Assembly: GCA_020635565.1 (NCBI GenBank)
Contig: JACJZN010000007.1
Coordinates: 62,001-126,000 of the forward strand
Length of the DNA stretch: 64,000 bases
Direction: 5' to 3'
From: Flavobacteriales bacterium
Lineage (GTDB): Bacteria; Bacteroidota; Bacteroidia; Flavobacteriales_D; Parvicellaceae
This document shows, in pieces, positions 55,183 through 64,000 of the stretch. The first letter of the stretch is position 1; every line of letters begins with the position of its first letter. Under the pieces are notes generated by a model. That model worked only from the letters and a program-made list of their open reading frames with translations, was not told the origin of the DNA and did not search any database. The position numbers and the translations under genes are program-made.

Positions 55183-57849
55183 TTGAGAATAATAATTCTG
55201 GCCATATGGTTATTGGGTTTGCATACGATTCTGATCGGGCAGACTGCAACACTTACAGGAACTGTTAGAAATGATAAAGGTTATTTCGTAAATAGTGCCC
55301 ATGTTCAAGTAGCAAAAACAAATACGGGAACTACGACCAACGAAAAAGGGTTTTTCACACTGGAAATTCCGGCCAATGAGTCCGTGAAAATCATCATTTC
55401 TTCAGCTGAATTCGAGACACATACAGAGTTTCTTTCATTGCCAGAAAACACAAGTAAGGACATTGTTGTAATTCTTTTCACGAGAACCCTAGAAACCTTT
55501 AATACAACGGCTAAAGATCCTGGAACATCAGGCATGGGATATTACAAGCCTATTGGTCCAGAGAATATTCCTTCTCCTATTCCTAATATTGAGAGTCAAT
55601 TACGTTTTTCGCAGGTTGGGGTAACTCAAAATAACGAATTGTCTGCCGGATATAATGTAAGAGGTGGAAATTTTGATGAAAACCTTATTTATTTGAATGG
55701 AATAGAAATCTATAGACCTTTTCTTGCAAGATCCGGTCAGCAGGAAGGAATGAGTTTTATCAATCCGTACATGGTAGATAACATTCTTTTTTCCGCTGGA
55801 GGTTTTGATGCTCGTTATGGCGATAAACTATCTTCCGTACTTGATGTGACTTATAAAGATCCTCGTGAATTTGCTGCAACAGCCGTGACCAGTTTTATGG
55901 GTGTTAACGTTTTTGTGCAAGATAGACCTTCTGTTCGATTCAATTATTTGTTGGGAGCAAGATACCAGACCAATGCCTATTTATTTGGTGCGTTGGATAC
56001 AAAAGGAGACTACAAACCCGCCTTTCTTGATCTTCAAGGAATGGTTAATTATCACCTCAATGAAAATACAAGACTAACTCTATTCGGAACTTATGCAGAC
56101 AACAAGTATCGAATCGTTCCTGAAAATAGAGAAACGAACTGGGGAAGCATCAATGAAGCGCTTCGTTTTACCGTTTATTATGAGGGTCAGGAAATCACAC
56201 GGTTCAGAACAGCTATGGGGGCTGTTTCTATAGAGAACAGACCGAACGATAACTTGCGTCTGTATTTTACTTCTTCGATTTTCCGAACGGTTGAATCAGA
56301 ACACTTTGATATTCTTGGAGAATATCGTTTGGATGAACTAGAACGAGATCTTGGGAGTGATGATTTTGGGGATGTGGCTTTCACAAGAGGAGTGGGAGGC
56401 TTTTTAGAGCACGCTAGAAATGATTTGGACGCATTTGTAGCAAATGGATATCACAGAGGTGTGCTAGATTGGGGAGAAGACTTTAAAAATCGCTTACAAT
56501 GGGGAGTAAAGTATCAACACGAAACCACGAATGATAAGATCAGTGAATGGTATATGCTTGATTCGGCCAGATTTAATGCTCCTCACCCCACTGATTCAGT
56601 TGGATACATTGACGCAAATGCTCAAGCCTATCAGGAACTAAACCTCAGTTACTCCTTGAAATCTCAAAATAGTGTTAGTAGTAATCGTCTTACTGGATTC
56701 GTTCAAAATAGAAAAGGATGGGAAGTGAAAAAAATGTATCATTTCGTAGATACACTATTGAATCAAGATTCACTGTTAGTTCTAGTAGACACTACTTTTG
56801 AAACAAGCAAATACATTAATGCGACCATTGGTGTACGTGCTCATTACTGGGATTTCAATGGTCAAACGGTTTTCTCTCCAAGAGCAAGTATAAACTATCG
56901 TCCCGCACTTTTTTTTAGACATAATAACGAAATGTATCGCAGAAATGTCACTTTTCGTTTAGCAACAGGTTTCTACTATCAACCTCCGTTTTACAGGGAA
57001 ATCCGCAACCTTCAGGGGGTGATCAATCCAGATATTAGGGCTCAACAATCTATTCACTTCGTATTTGGAACAGATTACACCTTCTTCATGTGGGACAGGA
57101 GATTTAAATTCACGGGGGAGGCTTACTACAAGCACTTAACCAATATCATTCCCTATGAGATCGATAATGTTAGGATCAGATATTATGGAGAGAACAATGC
57201 TAAGGGCTATGCAACCGGTATGGACTTCAAATTGAATGGACAGTTCGTAAAAGGTATTGAATCATACGCATCTTTATCCTTTCTAAGGACTCAGGAGGAT
57301 ATTCTGGATGATTACTACTACAACTACTATAACTCCGATGGAGATCTGATTGTTCCAGGATATACCTACAATAGTGTTGCTGTTGATTCCGAGAAAGTTG
57401 AACCAGGATATATTCCTAGACCTACGGATCAGTTTCTTAATTTCTCTCTATTCTTTCAGGATAAAATGCCAGAAGAATGGGATACTAAAAAGATCAAATG
57501 GAGTACATTTAAAGTTAACCTGAATCTGATGTTCGGCTCTAGATTGCCTTACGGACCTCCTGGTGATGAACGATACAATGATACCATTAGAGGATCATTC
57601 TTCAGAAGAGTGGACATTGGTTTCAGTAAAGATATTATCGGTCCAAAAACAGATCGTACAAAGTTCAGCGAAAAATCTATTCTAAATCACATAGATAACA
57701 TGTGGATCTCTCTGGAGGTATTTAACCTTCTTGATATAGAGAACACTACCAACTACAACTGGATAACAGATGTGTCAGGTAGAAAATATTCTATTCCAAA
57801 TACACTTACCACTAGACGGATCAACCTTAAACTGGTCATGCAATTCTAG
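55183..57849 (+). CDS. TonB-dependent receptor with carboxypeptidase-like N-terminal domain
   Basis: 888 residues from TTG 55183 (MRIIILAIWLLGLHTILIG, a signal peptide); no ATG is available before the mature domain. A CarboxypepD_reg-like domain (about 22-100) is followed by the plug (about 115-230: YNVRGGNFDENLIYLNGIEIY) and the 22-stranded barrel, with a clear C-terminal strand ending LVMQF. It imports an oligosaccharide, peptide or siderophore. No SusD gene follows, so it is not a standard SusC partner. A glycan link is inferred from the adjacent GH16 gene only. Confidence 0.92.
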   Translation: MRIIILAIWLLGLHTILIGQTATLTGTVRNDKGYFVNSAHVQVAKTNTGTTTNEKGFFTLEIPANESVKIIISSAEFETHTEFLSLPENTSKDIVVILFTRTLETFNTTAKDPGTSGMGYYKPIGPENIPSPIPNIESQLRFSQVGVTQNNELSAGYNVRGGNFDENLIYLNGIEIYRPFLARSGQQEGMSFINPYMVDNILFSAGGFDARYGDKLSSVLDVTYKDPREFAATAVTSFMGVNVFVQDRPSVRFNYLLGARYQTNAYLFGALDTKGDYKPAFLDLQGMVNYHLNENTRLTLFGTYADNKYRIVPENRETNWGSINEALRFTVYYEGQEITRFRTAMGAVSIENRPNDNLRLYFTSSIFRTVESEHFDILGEYRLDELERDLGSDDFGDVAFTRGVGGFLEHARNDLDAFVANGYHRGVLDWGEDFKNRLQWGVKYQHETTNDKISEWYMLDSARFNAPHPTDSVGYIDANAQAYQELNLSYSLKSQNSVSSNRLTGFVQNRKGWEVKKMYHFVDTLLNQDSLLVLVDTTFETSKYINATIGVRAHYWDFNGQTVFSPRASINYRPALFFRHNNEMYRRNVTFRLATGFYYQPPFYREIRNLQGVINPDIRAQQSIHFVFGTDYTFFMWDRRFKFTGEAYYKHLTNIIPYEIDNVRIRYYGENNAKGYATGMDFKLNGQFVKGIESYASLSFLRTQEDILDDYYYNYYNSDGDLIVPGYTYNSVAVDSEKVEPGYIPRPTDQFLNFSLFFQDKMPEEWDTKKIKWSTFKVNLNLMFGSRLPYGPPGDERYNDTIRGSFFRRVDIGFSKDIIGPKTDRTKFSEKSILNHIDNMWISLEVFNLLDIENTTNYNWITDVSGRKYSIPNTLTTRRINLKLVMQF

Positions 57850-57860
57850 AAAAAATTCAA

Positions 57861-59015
57861 TTATTTGTAAGTAGGCTTGTATTCTACTTTTTCGATCTCA
57901 ATTTTCGCGATGATCTCCTTCATAATTTCAGAAGTACCTGCAAAAATTGGAATAACTCTTACATCTCTATAAAGTCTGGCAATTGGATATTCTTCCATGA
58001 AGCCATATCCTCCAAACAATTGTAGACAATCATATACCACATCATTAAGAAGATCAGATGTTTTGAGTTTTAACATCGAGCATTCTTTGACCACAAAATC
58101 ACCCTGAGCGAACCTTGCACTAGTAATGTAAACAAATTGCTTCCAAGCTTCAATCTCAGTTGCAATATCGGCTATTTTATGCCTTATCACCTGCAGCTTG
58201 TCAATGGTCTTACCAAAGGCTTCTCTTTCTGAAATATACTGAAGTGCTAAATCATAGGCACATTGCATCGCTCCAACAGAAATCTGTGAAACTGTAAGTC
58301 TTTCGGTCTGTAAGCTTTCCATCATGTAATAGAATCCCATTCCTTCTTTTCCAAGAAGATTTTCAACAGGTACTTTTACATTGTCAAAAGAAATTTCTGC
58401 TGTATCTGATGAGCGTAGACCCATCTTATCCAATTTACTCGTAGTAACGCCAGGCATATCGTTATCTATCACAATTAATGATATCCCCGATTCTGTTTTT
58501 ACAGCTGCTACAATATAATCACCGTAATGTGCATTAGTAATGAACGTTTTTGAACCATTTATAATATAATGGTCGCCATCCTTTACCGCTGTTGTTCTGA
58601 TGTTCTTAAGGTCAGAACCTGCAAAGGGTTCTGTCATTGCTAGCGCGCCTATTAGATCTCCACTAGCACTAGGAACCAAATATTTTTGTTTAAGAGCCTC
58701 TGATCCTCCTTTGTTAAGGTAGTTCATAGCTAAATAAACATGGCTTGCTACCATTGTCGCAAATCCTAATGCTCCAGATTTTCCAATTTCTTCCAGAAGT
58801 ACACATGTGTACATAAAGTCTGTTCCCATTCCTCCATAGGCTTCTGGGGTATCCAAACCAAGAAAACCCATTTCACCCATTTTCTTCATCACGGAACGAT
58901 CTATTTGACCCTTTGCCTCCCAGTCATTTGTATATGGTAGTACTTCCTGCTTTATAAAGTCCTGGATACTCGCTCTGAATAATTCGTGTTCCTCCGTAAA
59001 AAATAAATTCGCCAT
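57861..59015 (-). CDS. Acyl-CoA dehydrogenase, long-chain type
   Basis: 384 residues from ATG 59015 (MANLFFTEEHELFRASIQDF); the frame opens 45 bases earlier but that extension is unrelated to the fold. The FAD-binding segments LAMTEPFAGSDL and GFMEEYPIARLYRDVRV are present. The catalytic Glu of medium-chain enzymes is replaced (IFAGTSEIMKEI), but a Glu in LQTERL aligns with the LCAD/IVD catalytic site, so this should be a long-chain or branched-chain enzyme. It is the last gene of the CoaX-LptC operon, 11 bp after a small membrane protein gene. Confidence 0.93.
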   Translation of the reverse strand: MANLFFTEEHELFRASIQDFIKQEVLPYTNDWEAKGQIDRSVMKKMGEMGFLGLDTPEAYGGMGTDFMYTCVLLEEIGKSGALGFATMVASHVYLAMNYLNKGGSEALKQKYLVPSASGDLIGALAMTEPFAGSDLKNIRTTAVKDGDHYIINGSKTFITNAHYGDYIVAAVKTESGISLIVIDNDMPGVTTSKLDKMGLRSSDTAEISFDNVKVPVENLLGKEGMGFYYMMESLQTERLTVSQISVGAMQCAYDLALQYISEREAFGKTIDKLQVIRHKIADIATEIEAWKQFVYITSARFAQGDFVVKECSMLKLKTSDLLNDVVYDCLQLFGGYGFMEEYPIARLYRDVRVIPIFAGTSEIMKEIIAKIEIEKVEYKPTYK

Positions 59016-59025
59016 AATTAAAGTA

Positions 59026-59250
59026 TTATTTCTTTTTCTTCTTGGGTTGTTGAGAGGCAAATTTCTCCATTCTCTTTCTCACTCCTCTTCTGAATAAAAA
59101 CATACCCCATGTAAATATCACAATCAACCAAAGACCTTGAGTCATTTTATCTCCTAATCCCTGCTGAAAAGTATAGACAAGTTGAATAACCGTAAGAGTA
59201 ATGGCAACGATCAACCAAAAACGTTCAAGATATAAGTGGATTTTACTCAT
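59026..59250 (-). CDS. Small two-helix membrane protein
   Basis: 74 residues. Two hydrophobic helices (about 10-27 and 40-54) flank a short loop, and the C-terminus is strongly basic (FRRGVRKRMEKFASQ then KKKKK). No known family recognised. Close spacing (4 bp after lptC, 11 bp before the dehydrogenase) shows co-transcription. Confidence 0.68.
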   Translation of the reverse strand: MSKIHLYLERFWLIVAITLTVIQLVYTFQQGLGDKMTQGLWLIVIFTWGMFLFRRGVRKRMEKFASQQPKKKKK

Positions 59251-59254
59251 TGGA

Positions 59255-59791
59255 TCAATTGGTTCCTAATTCATTTCCTTCCAAATTATAAAGTCCATTG
59301 TTAATATTGTGAACTTTATAGTCTGTAAATTTACTATTACTATGCAAACCAACACCAGAAATAGTTCCTTTTGGTGAGGAAACCACTACTTTTTCATGCG
59401 TATACACACAGTCCTTTTTGAAATCAACATGCAAAAGATCTGTATTTAGTTCTTCTTCTTTACTGTTTCTGAATACAACATCTTTCTTCACCATTATGTA
59501 TTCCTTATTGGAATACATCTCTCCGTATTTAGCTGTTAGAATAGACTCCACCTCACCAACTGAATCATAGAAAGTAACTATCATCCCGGTTGGACATTCG
59601 AGTTTCATCTCGTTTTCTTCCATCTGATATCGGTGCATCAAAGGTGTCTCCAGTTTGATCTGAGCCATCCCTTTATCTGAAAAATACATAGTCACTCCTT
59701 CACTCACTTCGAGGGGACCATCATAATTATGTGTTACCTCCTCGATCTGTTGATCCGTGTTGCCACAAGACAAAAACATTCCGACTACCAT
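59255..59791 (-). CDS. lptC: LptC-like LPS export protein (start codon uncertain)
   Basis: 178 residues in the frame from ATG 59791. The beta-jellyroll of LptC is seen (EVSEGVTMYFSDKGMAQIKLETPLMHRY, then LTAKYGEMYSNKEYIMVKKDVVFRN and TDLLHVDFKKDCVYTHEKVVV), together with a lipobox FLSC. LptC passes LPS from LptBFG to LptA across the periplasm. The ATG leaves only eight residues before the lipobox Cys and no basic N-region. The same frame continues upstream as KNYIRILRNIPIAMVVGMFLSC, an ideal signal peptide, up to a stop codon with no ATG, GTG, TTG or CTG. A start at ATA or ATT is therefore possible. Confidence 0.82.
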   Translation of the reverse strand: MVVGMFLSCGNTDQQIEEVTHNYDGPLEVSEGVTMYFSDKGMAQIKLETPLMHRYQMEENEMKLECPTGMIVTFYDSVGEVESILTAKYGEMYSNKEYIMVKKDVVFRNSKEEELNTDLLHVDFKKDCVYTHEKVVVSSPKGTISGVGLHSNSKFTDYKVHNINNGLYNLEGNELGTN

Positions 59792-59834
59792 AGCAATCGG
59801 AATGTTCCTTAAAATTCTTATGTAATTCTTTGTT

Positions 59835-61136
59835 TTAACCGTTCAAACGTAATTTTGTTTTAACTCCCCAGCATGGAACCTCAATTGAGTCACCAGCAGA
59901 TTTACCAAGAATAAAAGCGTCTTGTTTTGTCATTAAACTTCCTTGAATATTGGCTAACCAAGATGAAGAAACGCAACTGCCAGCCGCTTCAGCCAAATCT
60001 AATGCATAGCAGTAAACTGCAGTTCTATCTAATTTAGTTTCTCCACATGACCCAGCACTCTGTGCTACTGCCTGCGCCTGGATGTATTTTGCTTCACAAC
60101 CACTCAACATTCCAGCATACTTGTAAGCATTTTTATAAGAACCTTGGTTCAAGTATACTTTTGCCATTTTCAAGATCGTTGCATTTTTTGTTTCTTCATC
60201 AATATCATCTCTTGAAATAGCTTCTTCATAATAACTTAATGCTTTAGAGTAATTTTTCTTGATATAACTAGCATTTCCCAATAACATTTTAGATTTTGCT
60301 GTTGGTTCTTTAGCATCTACTTTTTCGATGAGTTCAAGCACATAATCATCTTCGCAGTTCAACTTATCCAATTTAGAAAGTACATTTTTAATCAATTCCA
60401 AATCATCTGGAGCAGCATCTGTTTTAGGCTTATAGATCTGGATCAACACATCACAATTAGCACAAGGAACAACATAACTCTCTAGTGTTTGAAGTGTAGT
60501 CTTCCAGTTTTGTGCTTCACCAGAATCTCCTGCAGCTTCACTTTCCTTAACTCTCTTTGTTGACATTTTTTCCAATTTCTCATAGATCTCCATCATTTGT
60601 CCACAATCGATCAACTTAGCTCCTACCATAAAGTAAGCTGCTCTGAAATAATAAACAACATCATAAGATTGGATTGATTCCTCTGGAGCACCAGAGAAGG
60701 CCATTTCGAAATATTTGAATGCCTTGTTATATCTATGTGTTTCATCCAACATCAGATCATGAGCTCTCTTCATTTGAAGATCTGGACAATCACCATAATT
60801 TTTCACTGTTAGATCGTAAACAATCTCTAGTGTATCCATTTTATTCTTAAAAGCATCACTGTTCTTGTCAGCGATATCTTGGGCCATTTTTTTATAGATG
60901 TATCTACCATTTCCATAGTAAGACGTCTTATACTGAGGACAGATATCCTGTACATCCCACCATGCTCTGGCAGCATCGTTCAAGCTGTTCTGCTTAAGAA
61001 ACTCATTAAAAATAGAGAATGCAGGCCTACACTCTGCTTCATTTCCATTATAATTAGGTTCTTCCTGTTCTACACACTGTGCCTGTCCTAAAAAAGCTAC
61101 TGCGGTAAGTGCTATTGCTGTAAAAAACTTTTTCAT
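59835..61136 (-). CDS. Secreted TPR-repeat protein
   Basis: 433 residues. Signal peptide MKKFFTAIALTAVAFLGQAQ, a cysteine-containing N-terminal part and TPR-like helices (MLLGNASYIKKNYSKALSYYEEAI, ILKMAKVYLNQGSYKNAYKYAG). It ends KTKLRLNG. It is probably periplasmic and may bind envelope proteins. It sits between an outer-membrane protein gene and lptC, a position conserved in many Bacteroidota envelope operons. Confidence 0.78.
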   Translation of the reverse strand: MKKFFTAIALTAVAFLGQAQCVEQEEPNYNGNEAECRPAFSIFNEFLKQNSLNDAARAWWDVQDICPQYKTSYYGNGRYIYKKMAQDIADKNSDAFKNKMDTLEIVYDLTVKNYGDCPDLQMKRAHDLMLDETHRYNKAFKYFEMAFSGAPEESIQSYDVVYYFRAAYFMVGAKLIDCGQMMEIYEKLEKMSTKRVKESEAAGDSGEAQNWKTTLQTLESYVVPCANCDVLIQIYKPKTDAAPDDLELIKNVLSKLDKLNCEDDYVLELIEKVDAKEPTAKSKMLLGNASYIKKNYSKALSYYEEAISRDDIDEETKNATILKMAKVYLNQGSYKNAYKYAGMLSGCEAKYIQAQAVAQSAGSCGETKLDRTAVYCYALDLAEAAGSCVSSSWLANIQGSLMTKQDAFILGKSAGDSIEVPCWGVKTKLRLNG

Positions 61137-61162
61137 TTTTTATTGTTTTCTTTCATTAGTTA

Positions 61163-62488
61163 CTAATCATAAAGTCTCTTCCAAAACCACTTGTCAAATC
61201 TATTGTGAGCCATTAGTGACAGTCCTAGATTAAACTTAAAATAATTGTCTTCAATCAATCCATTATCAGTGGTTCCTAGTTTGCCTAGTTCAAATCCTAA
61301 ATTCAATGTACTTGAAGCACCTGAACTAAGTAACGGTAGTGATATACCAAAAGCTATGCCATACTGCTTCAAATGAATATCATTACTTTGATATGGAGCA
61401 TATCCATAATTTGCCCCTATTTGATAAGATATTAATTTTAAGGCGCTTACATTTTTTAAATCTAATCCTGATTCCGGCATAATCCTAATCCCGAAAGAGA
61501 CTTTTTTCATTTGAGCAAGTTCATTGTAATAGAATTCAGTGGAATCAAAATATTCATAATACTTATAATGATCTGCAATTTCAAACTGCGCAGACAAGGT
61601 CACTCTTTTGTTCATAGTAACTGCACCTCCGATAGTAAATGATTTAGGCAATTGAACATACCCTTTATTATCTTCATAGTACTTGGTGGTGTCACTAATG
61701 ATCTCTTCTTCAATACTATTCAGCGTATAGGTGTATGCAAAGAAATCCTGATAGGCAGTTACTTTATTCCCAAGGTTAACGGTAAGTCCGATCTGATAAT
61801 TTAACTTCTCACTAATCTTTTCGAAGTAATGAAGTCCATAATCAATAGAAAAACCTCTGATCAATAGTTTATTTTTCAGGTGTGTATTGACAAATGTTGC
61901 TTCATCAAATTCAACCAATCGATCTCTCTGCAATGTACCAAAAAGAAAGGATGCATTAACCCCTAAGGATAATTTCACACTATCTCCTCTTGTCCAGATC
62001 TGTTGCCCTAAACCAAAGAACAGTCTGTTAACACTACCCATACCTGAATAGGTGTAAGTTATTGTATCTCCTTCATTAGGGTCGTAATCATTGATATCAT
62101 ATCCTGTAGTAGAATATGGCATCAAACCAAATGCAAATCCCGTTTTTGGACTTATAGGAAGTAATAAGGAGAAATCTCTCAATGCTACTGTGGTCTTATT
62201 AAATGACCCATTAGTCGATCGAAGGAAACTAGATTTTCCCATCACTCCCGCATCAAAAACTGGTGAATAGCGCTTTGTATTTGAATAGGTCGCTGGGTTG
62301 GAAAAATTGATATACTTAAAATCTGAAACGGCAACATTAGCTCCTCCTAATCCAATAAAAGGCGTTGATACCATTGGAACTTGTTCTCCCAATCCAAATC
62401 TGGTATAAGGAGAGCTATTCAGATCTTGTCCATAATACGCCATGCCCATTAATAGACCTAAAATTGTGAGTATATTACGATTCGACAT
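61163..62488 (-). CDS. Outer-membrane beta-barrel protein
   Basis: 441 residues. Signal peptide (about 1-20, AYYGQ), then LNSSPYTRFGLGEQVPM and FIGLGGANVAVSDFKYINFSNPATYSN, typical of Bacteroidota outer-membrane porins related to the PorV/FadL group. Amphipathic strands fill the rest, ending NLGLSLMAHNRFDKWFWKRLYD. The start overlaps the coaX end by 14 bases. The transported substrate is unknown. Confidence 0.75.
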   Translation of the reverse strand: MSNRNILTILGLLMGMAYYGQDLNSSPYTRFGLGEQVPMVSTPFIGLGGANVAVSDFKYINFSNPATYSNTKRYSPVFDAGVMGKSSFLRSTNGSFNKTTVALRDFSLLLPISPKTGFAFGLMPYSTTGYDINDYDPNEGDTITYTYSGMGSVNRLFFGLGQQIWTRGDSVKLSLGVNASFLFGTLQRDRLVEFDEATFVNTHLKNKLLIRGFSIDYGLHYFEKISEKLNYQIGLTVNLGNKVTAYQDFFAYTYTLNSIEEEIISDTTKYYEDNKGYVQLPKSFTIGGAVTMNKRVTLSAQFEIADHYKYYEYFDSTEFYYNELAQMKKVSFGIRIMPESGLDLKNVSALKLISYQIGANYGYAPYQSNDIHLKQYGIAFGISLPLLSSGASSTLNLGFELGKLGTTDNGLIEDNYFKFNLGLSLMAHNRFDKWFWKRLYD

Positions 62489-63203
62489 TATGGCGTAAAA
62501 TTTTGTTTAAACCTCTTAGCGTCAGCCAACGGTCTGCAAAGATGCTATTTTTTTGCGAAAATTCCATTTTTTGAAGTTCTTCCATATCCCCTCCTGTAAT
62601 GATTACCTTAAGGCCATTATATTTTAAACGATATTGCTGTATCGTTGCCTCTATTTCGTTTTTCATTCCCATATAGCATCCAGCATGAATAGAAGATGAA
62701 GTGTCATCACCTAGACTTATTGCGTCCATTTGCTCAGGTTCTACTAACGGTAATTTATCTGTGAAAGTATGTACAGCTTTGAACCTCATTCGCAACCCTG
62801 GCGCAATACTTCCTCCAAGATATGAATTTGAACTATCAATAAAATCGAATTTTAGGCAAGTGCCTGCATCAACTATCAAAGTGTTCGTATTATTGAATAA
62901 AAGGTAGGCACCCACAGCGTTTGCAAGTCTATCCTTACCTAATGTTTCTGGTGTTCTATAAGCATTTGTAATAGGTAAATCAGTAACAGAATCCAGAACT
63001 ACAGGATGCTGGAATAACGATATCACAAACTTTGTTAATTCTTCATTTGCTACAGACGAAATAATGCAGTTGTCTATTTTCTTTTCAAATAATAATTCAG
63101 CTATGGATTCCATATTTATTGCAAAATCTACAGCAATTAATTCATCTTCCTCAAACCACGCTATTTTCGTTCGAGTGTTTCCTATGTCAACGATTACATT
63201 CAA
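62475..63203 (-). CDS. coaX: Type III pantothenate kinase
   Basis: 242 residues. The ATP-binding DIGNTRTK (6-13), TPETLGKDRLANAVGAY, LIVDAGTCLKFDF and GGSIAPGLRMRFKA are all CoaX signatures of the ASKHA fold. It catalyses the first step of CoA synthesis. It overlaps the unknown gene upstream by four bases and leads the envelope genes that follow. Confidence 0.96.
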   Translation of the reverse strand: MNVIVDIGNTRTKIAWFEEDELIAVDFAINMESIAELLFEKKIDNCIISSVANEELTKFVISLFQHPVVLDSVTDLPITNAYRTPETLGKDRLANAVGAYLLFNNTNTLIVDAGTCLKFDFIDSSNSYLGGSIAPGLRMRFKAVHTFTDKLPLVEPEQMDAISLGDDTSSSIHAGCYMGMKNEIEATIQQYRLKYNGLKVIITGGDMEELQKMEFSQKNSIFADRWLTLRGLNKILRHNVES

Positions 63204-64000
63204 CGATGATAGTTTCCCAATTTACTTTGCATAAACCTCAATAGATAGGGGTAGATCTGAAAACTGGTCGATTTTGCAAACTCTTCAATCCGTTCTCCAT
63301 CCTCTGCACATGGATTAATTGTGGCATCAAGCATAAACTTTTTACCATCTGTTGTAAGTAAAAGTTTACTGTGATAAGTGTCTGTATCCTCTGCTGTACA
63401 ATACAAATCGTAAATTGTACTAATCTCTCCAATAGTATCTCTATTAAGGTCTGTAAGTTCAATACTTGGTAAAGAAAATCCAGCATTTGGTTCTATCGAA
63501 CATCCTGTGTAAACATCAGTAAATTTTCTAACCAAATTAAGTTCTTCTTCTTTCTTTCTAAAATGATATAGGTAGAGATATTTCTTAAACTCTTCAGAAG
63601 AGTCAACGATATATTTGGTAGTTAACTGACTTCGAACAATGATATTTTCTCCCGTTTTATCTTCCCATGTATAGGCATCAATAAATTTCCCCCAAACAAG
63701 ATTTGTATCTATTCTTTCCTTAAATGAATAAAAATCTAACTGTAGAAATGGATTGGGGCTAGGATCGTAGAAAAATAAATTTCGTTCTTCTACTGATCTC
63801 TTCACTCTAACTTCGAATATTAGGTCTTGAGGTGATAGTTTACCTTCTTTTGATTCGTTACTCAAAGCAATAAAGTCACCCGGAAAATTAAAATGATTCC
63901 ATTCGTCTGAAATTGTAATCAATGAAAGTGCATAATGTTTTTTTTCATTGGTGTCGTATACCACTACACTTAGCGCCCTTTCATTTGATCCCCAGGCATT
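63200..64000 (-). CDS. Unknown protein (N-terminus beyond window edge)
   Basis: The frame is open from the window edge to the stop at 63200 (at least 266 codons). A GTG at 63964 is an internal valine candidate start, but the upstream codons (NAWGSNERALSVVVYDT) continue the same kind of sequence, so the true start is probably outside. The visible part is beta-rich with DLNRDTIGEISTIYDLYC, reminiscent of integrin-like repeat motifs, and ends LRFMQSKLGNYHR. No family was assigned. Its end overlaps coaX by four bases. Confidence 0.6.
   Translation of the reverse strand, partial: NAWGSNERALSVVVYDTNEKKHYALSLITISDEWNHFNFPGDFIALSNESKEGKLSPQDLIFEVRVKRSVEERNLFFYDPSPNPFLQLDFYSFKERIDTNLVWGKFIDAYTWEDKTGENIIVRSQLTTKYIVDSSEEFKKYLYLYHFRKKEEELNLVRKFTDVYTGCSIEPNAGFSLPSIELTDLNRDTIGEISTIYDLYCTAEDTDTYHSKLLLTTDGKKFMLDATINPCAEDGERIEEFAKSTSFQIYPYLLRFMQSKLGNYHR

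Overview
The window is a dense, AT-rich stretch of a Bacteroidota chromosome, most likely a marine or aquatic Flavobacteriales relative. The evidence is lineage-typical genes: type IX secretion (T9SS) C-terminal sorting domains, DUF6089-like and DUF4292 envelope proteins, a TonB-dependent receptor with a carboxypeptidase-like plug extension, TPR-linked signalling proteins, and several perfect or near-perfect TAnnTTTG (-7) promoter boxes. No rRNA, tRNA, CRISPR array, insertion sequence or prophage was recognised. Protein families are assigned from motifs read by eye, without database searches.

Layout. 1-8.8 kb (minus strand): the start of pheT (cut by the window edge), two paralogous TPR-histidine kinases, one LuxR-type response regulator, and two paralogous T9SS cargo proteins. 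9-18.5 kb (plus): an outer-membrane protein, then an aromatic amino acid catabolic block: homogentisate dioxygenase, 4-hydroxyphenylpyruvate dioxygenase, a strong terminator, 3-hydroxyanthranilate dioxygenase, kynurenine monooxygenase, tryptophan dioxygenase and phenylacetyl-CoA epoxygenase subunits PaaA, PaaB and PaaC. A TerB-like protein and an endonuclease III without cluster cysteines follow. 18.5-21.1 kb (minus): a DciA-like protein, RecF and a methionine/kynurenine-type aminotransferase. 21.2-23.8 kb: a twin AAA+ ATPase whose N-terminus carries a duplicated, unrecognised domain. 24-29.9 kb (plus): a sugar nucleotidyltransferase, TPR lipoprotein, DUF4292 lipoprotein and EnvC-like protein, the last three starting with TTG, then enoyl-CoA hydratase and FolB.

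29.9-35.6 kb (minus) and 35.6-42.5 kb (plus) form two divergent operons. Together they hold three radical SAM proteins, two methyltransferases, a sulfotransferase-like protein, a winged-helix/nucleotidyltransferase protein, a multi-pass GT39-like protein and a GT4 glycosyltransferase. This block is the best candidate for an undescribed pathway, probably building or decorating a glycolipid, polysaccharide or small molecule. GalE, a putative outer-membrane protein and QueG lie at the end of the leftward operon.

42.5-64 kb: a 53-residue protein, RseP, MnmA (apparently leaderless), a SulP transporter, an outer-membrane protein, an Mpo1-like membrane protein, a TPR-SpoIIE phosphatase, histidine ammonia-lyase, another T9SS protein, a carboxypeptidase-like-domain protein, a GH16 glycosidase and a TonB receptor. 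The window ends in an envelope operon on the minus strand: an edge-truncated unknown protein, CoaX, an outer-membrane protein, a TPR protein, LptC, a small membrane protein and an acyl-CoA dehydrogenase of the long-chain type.
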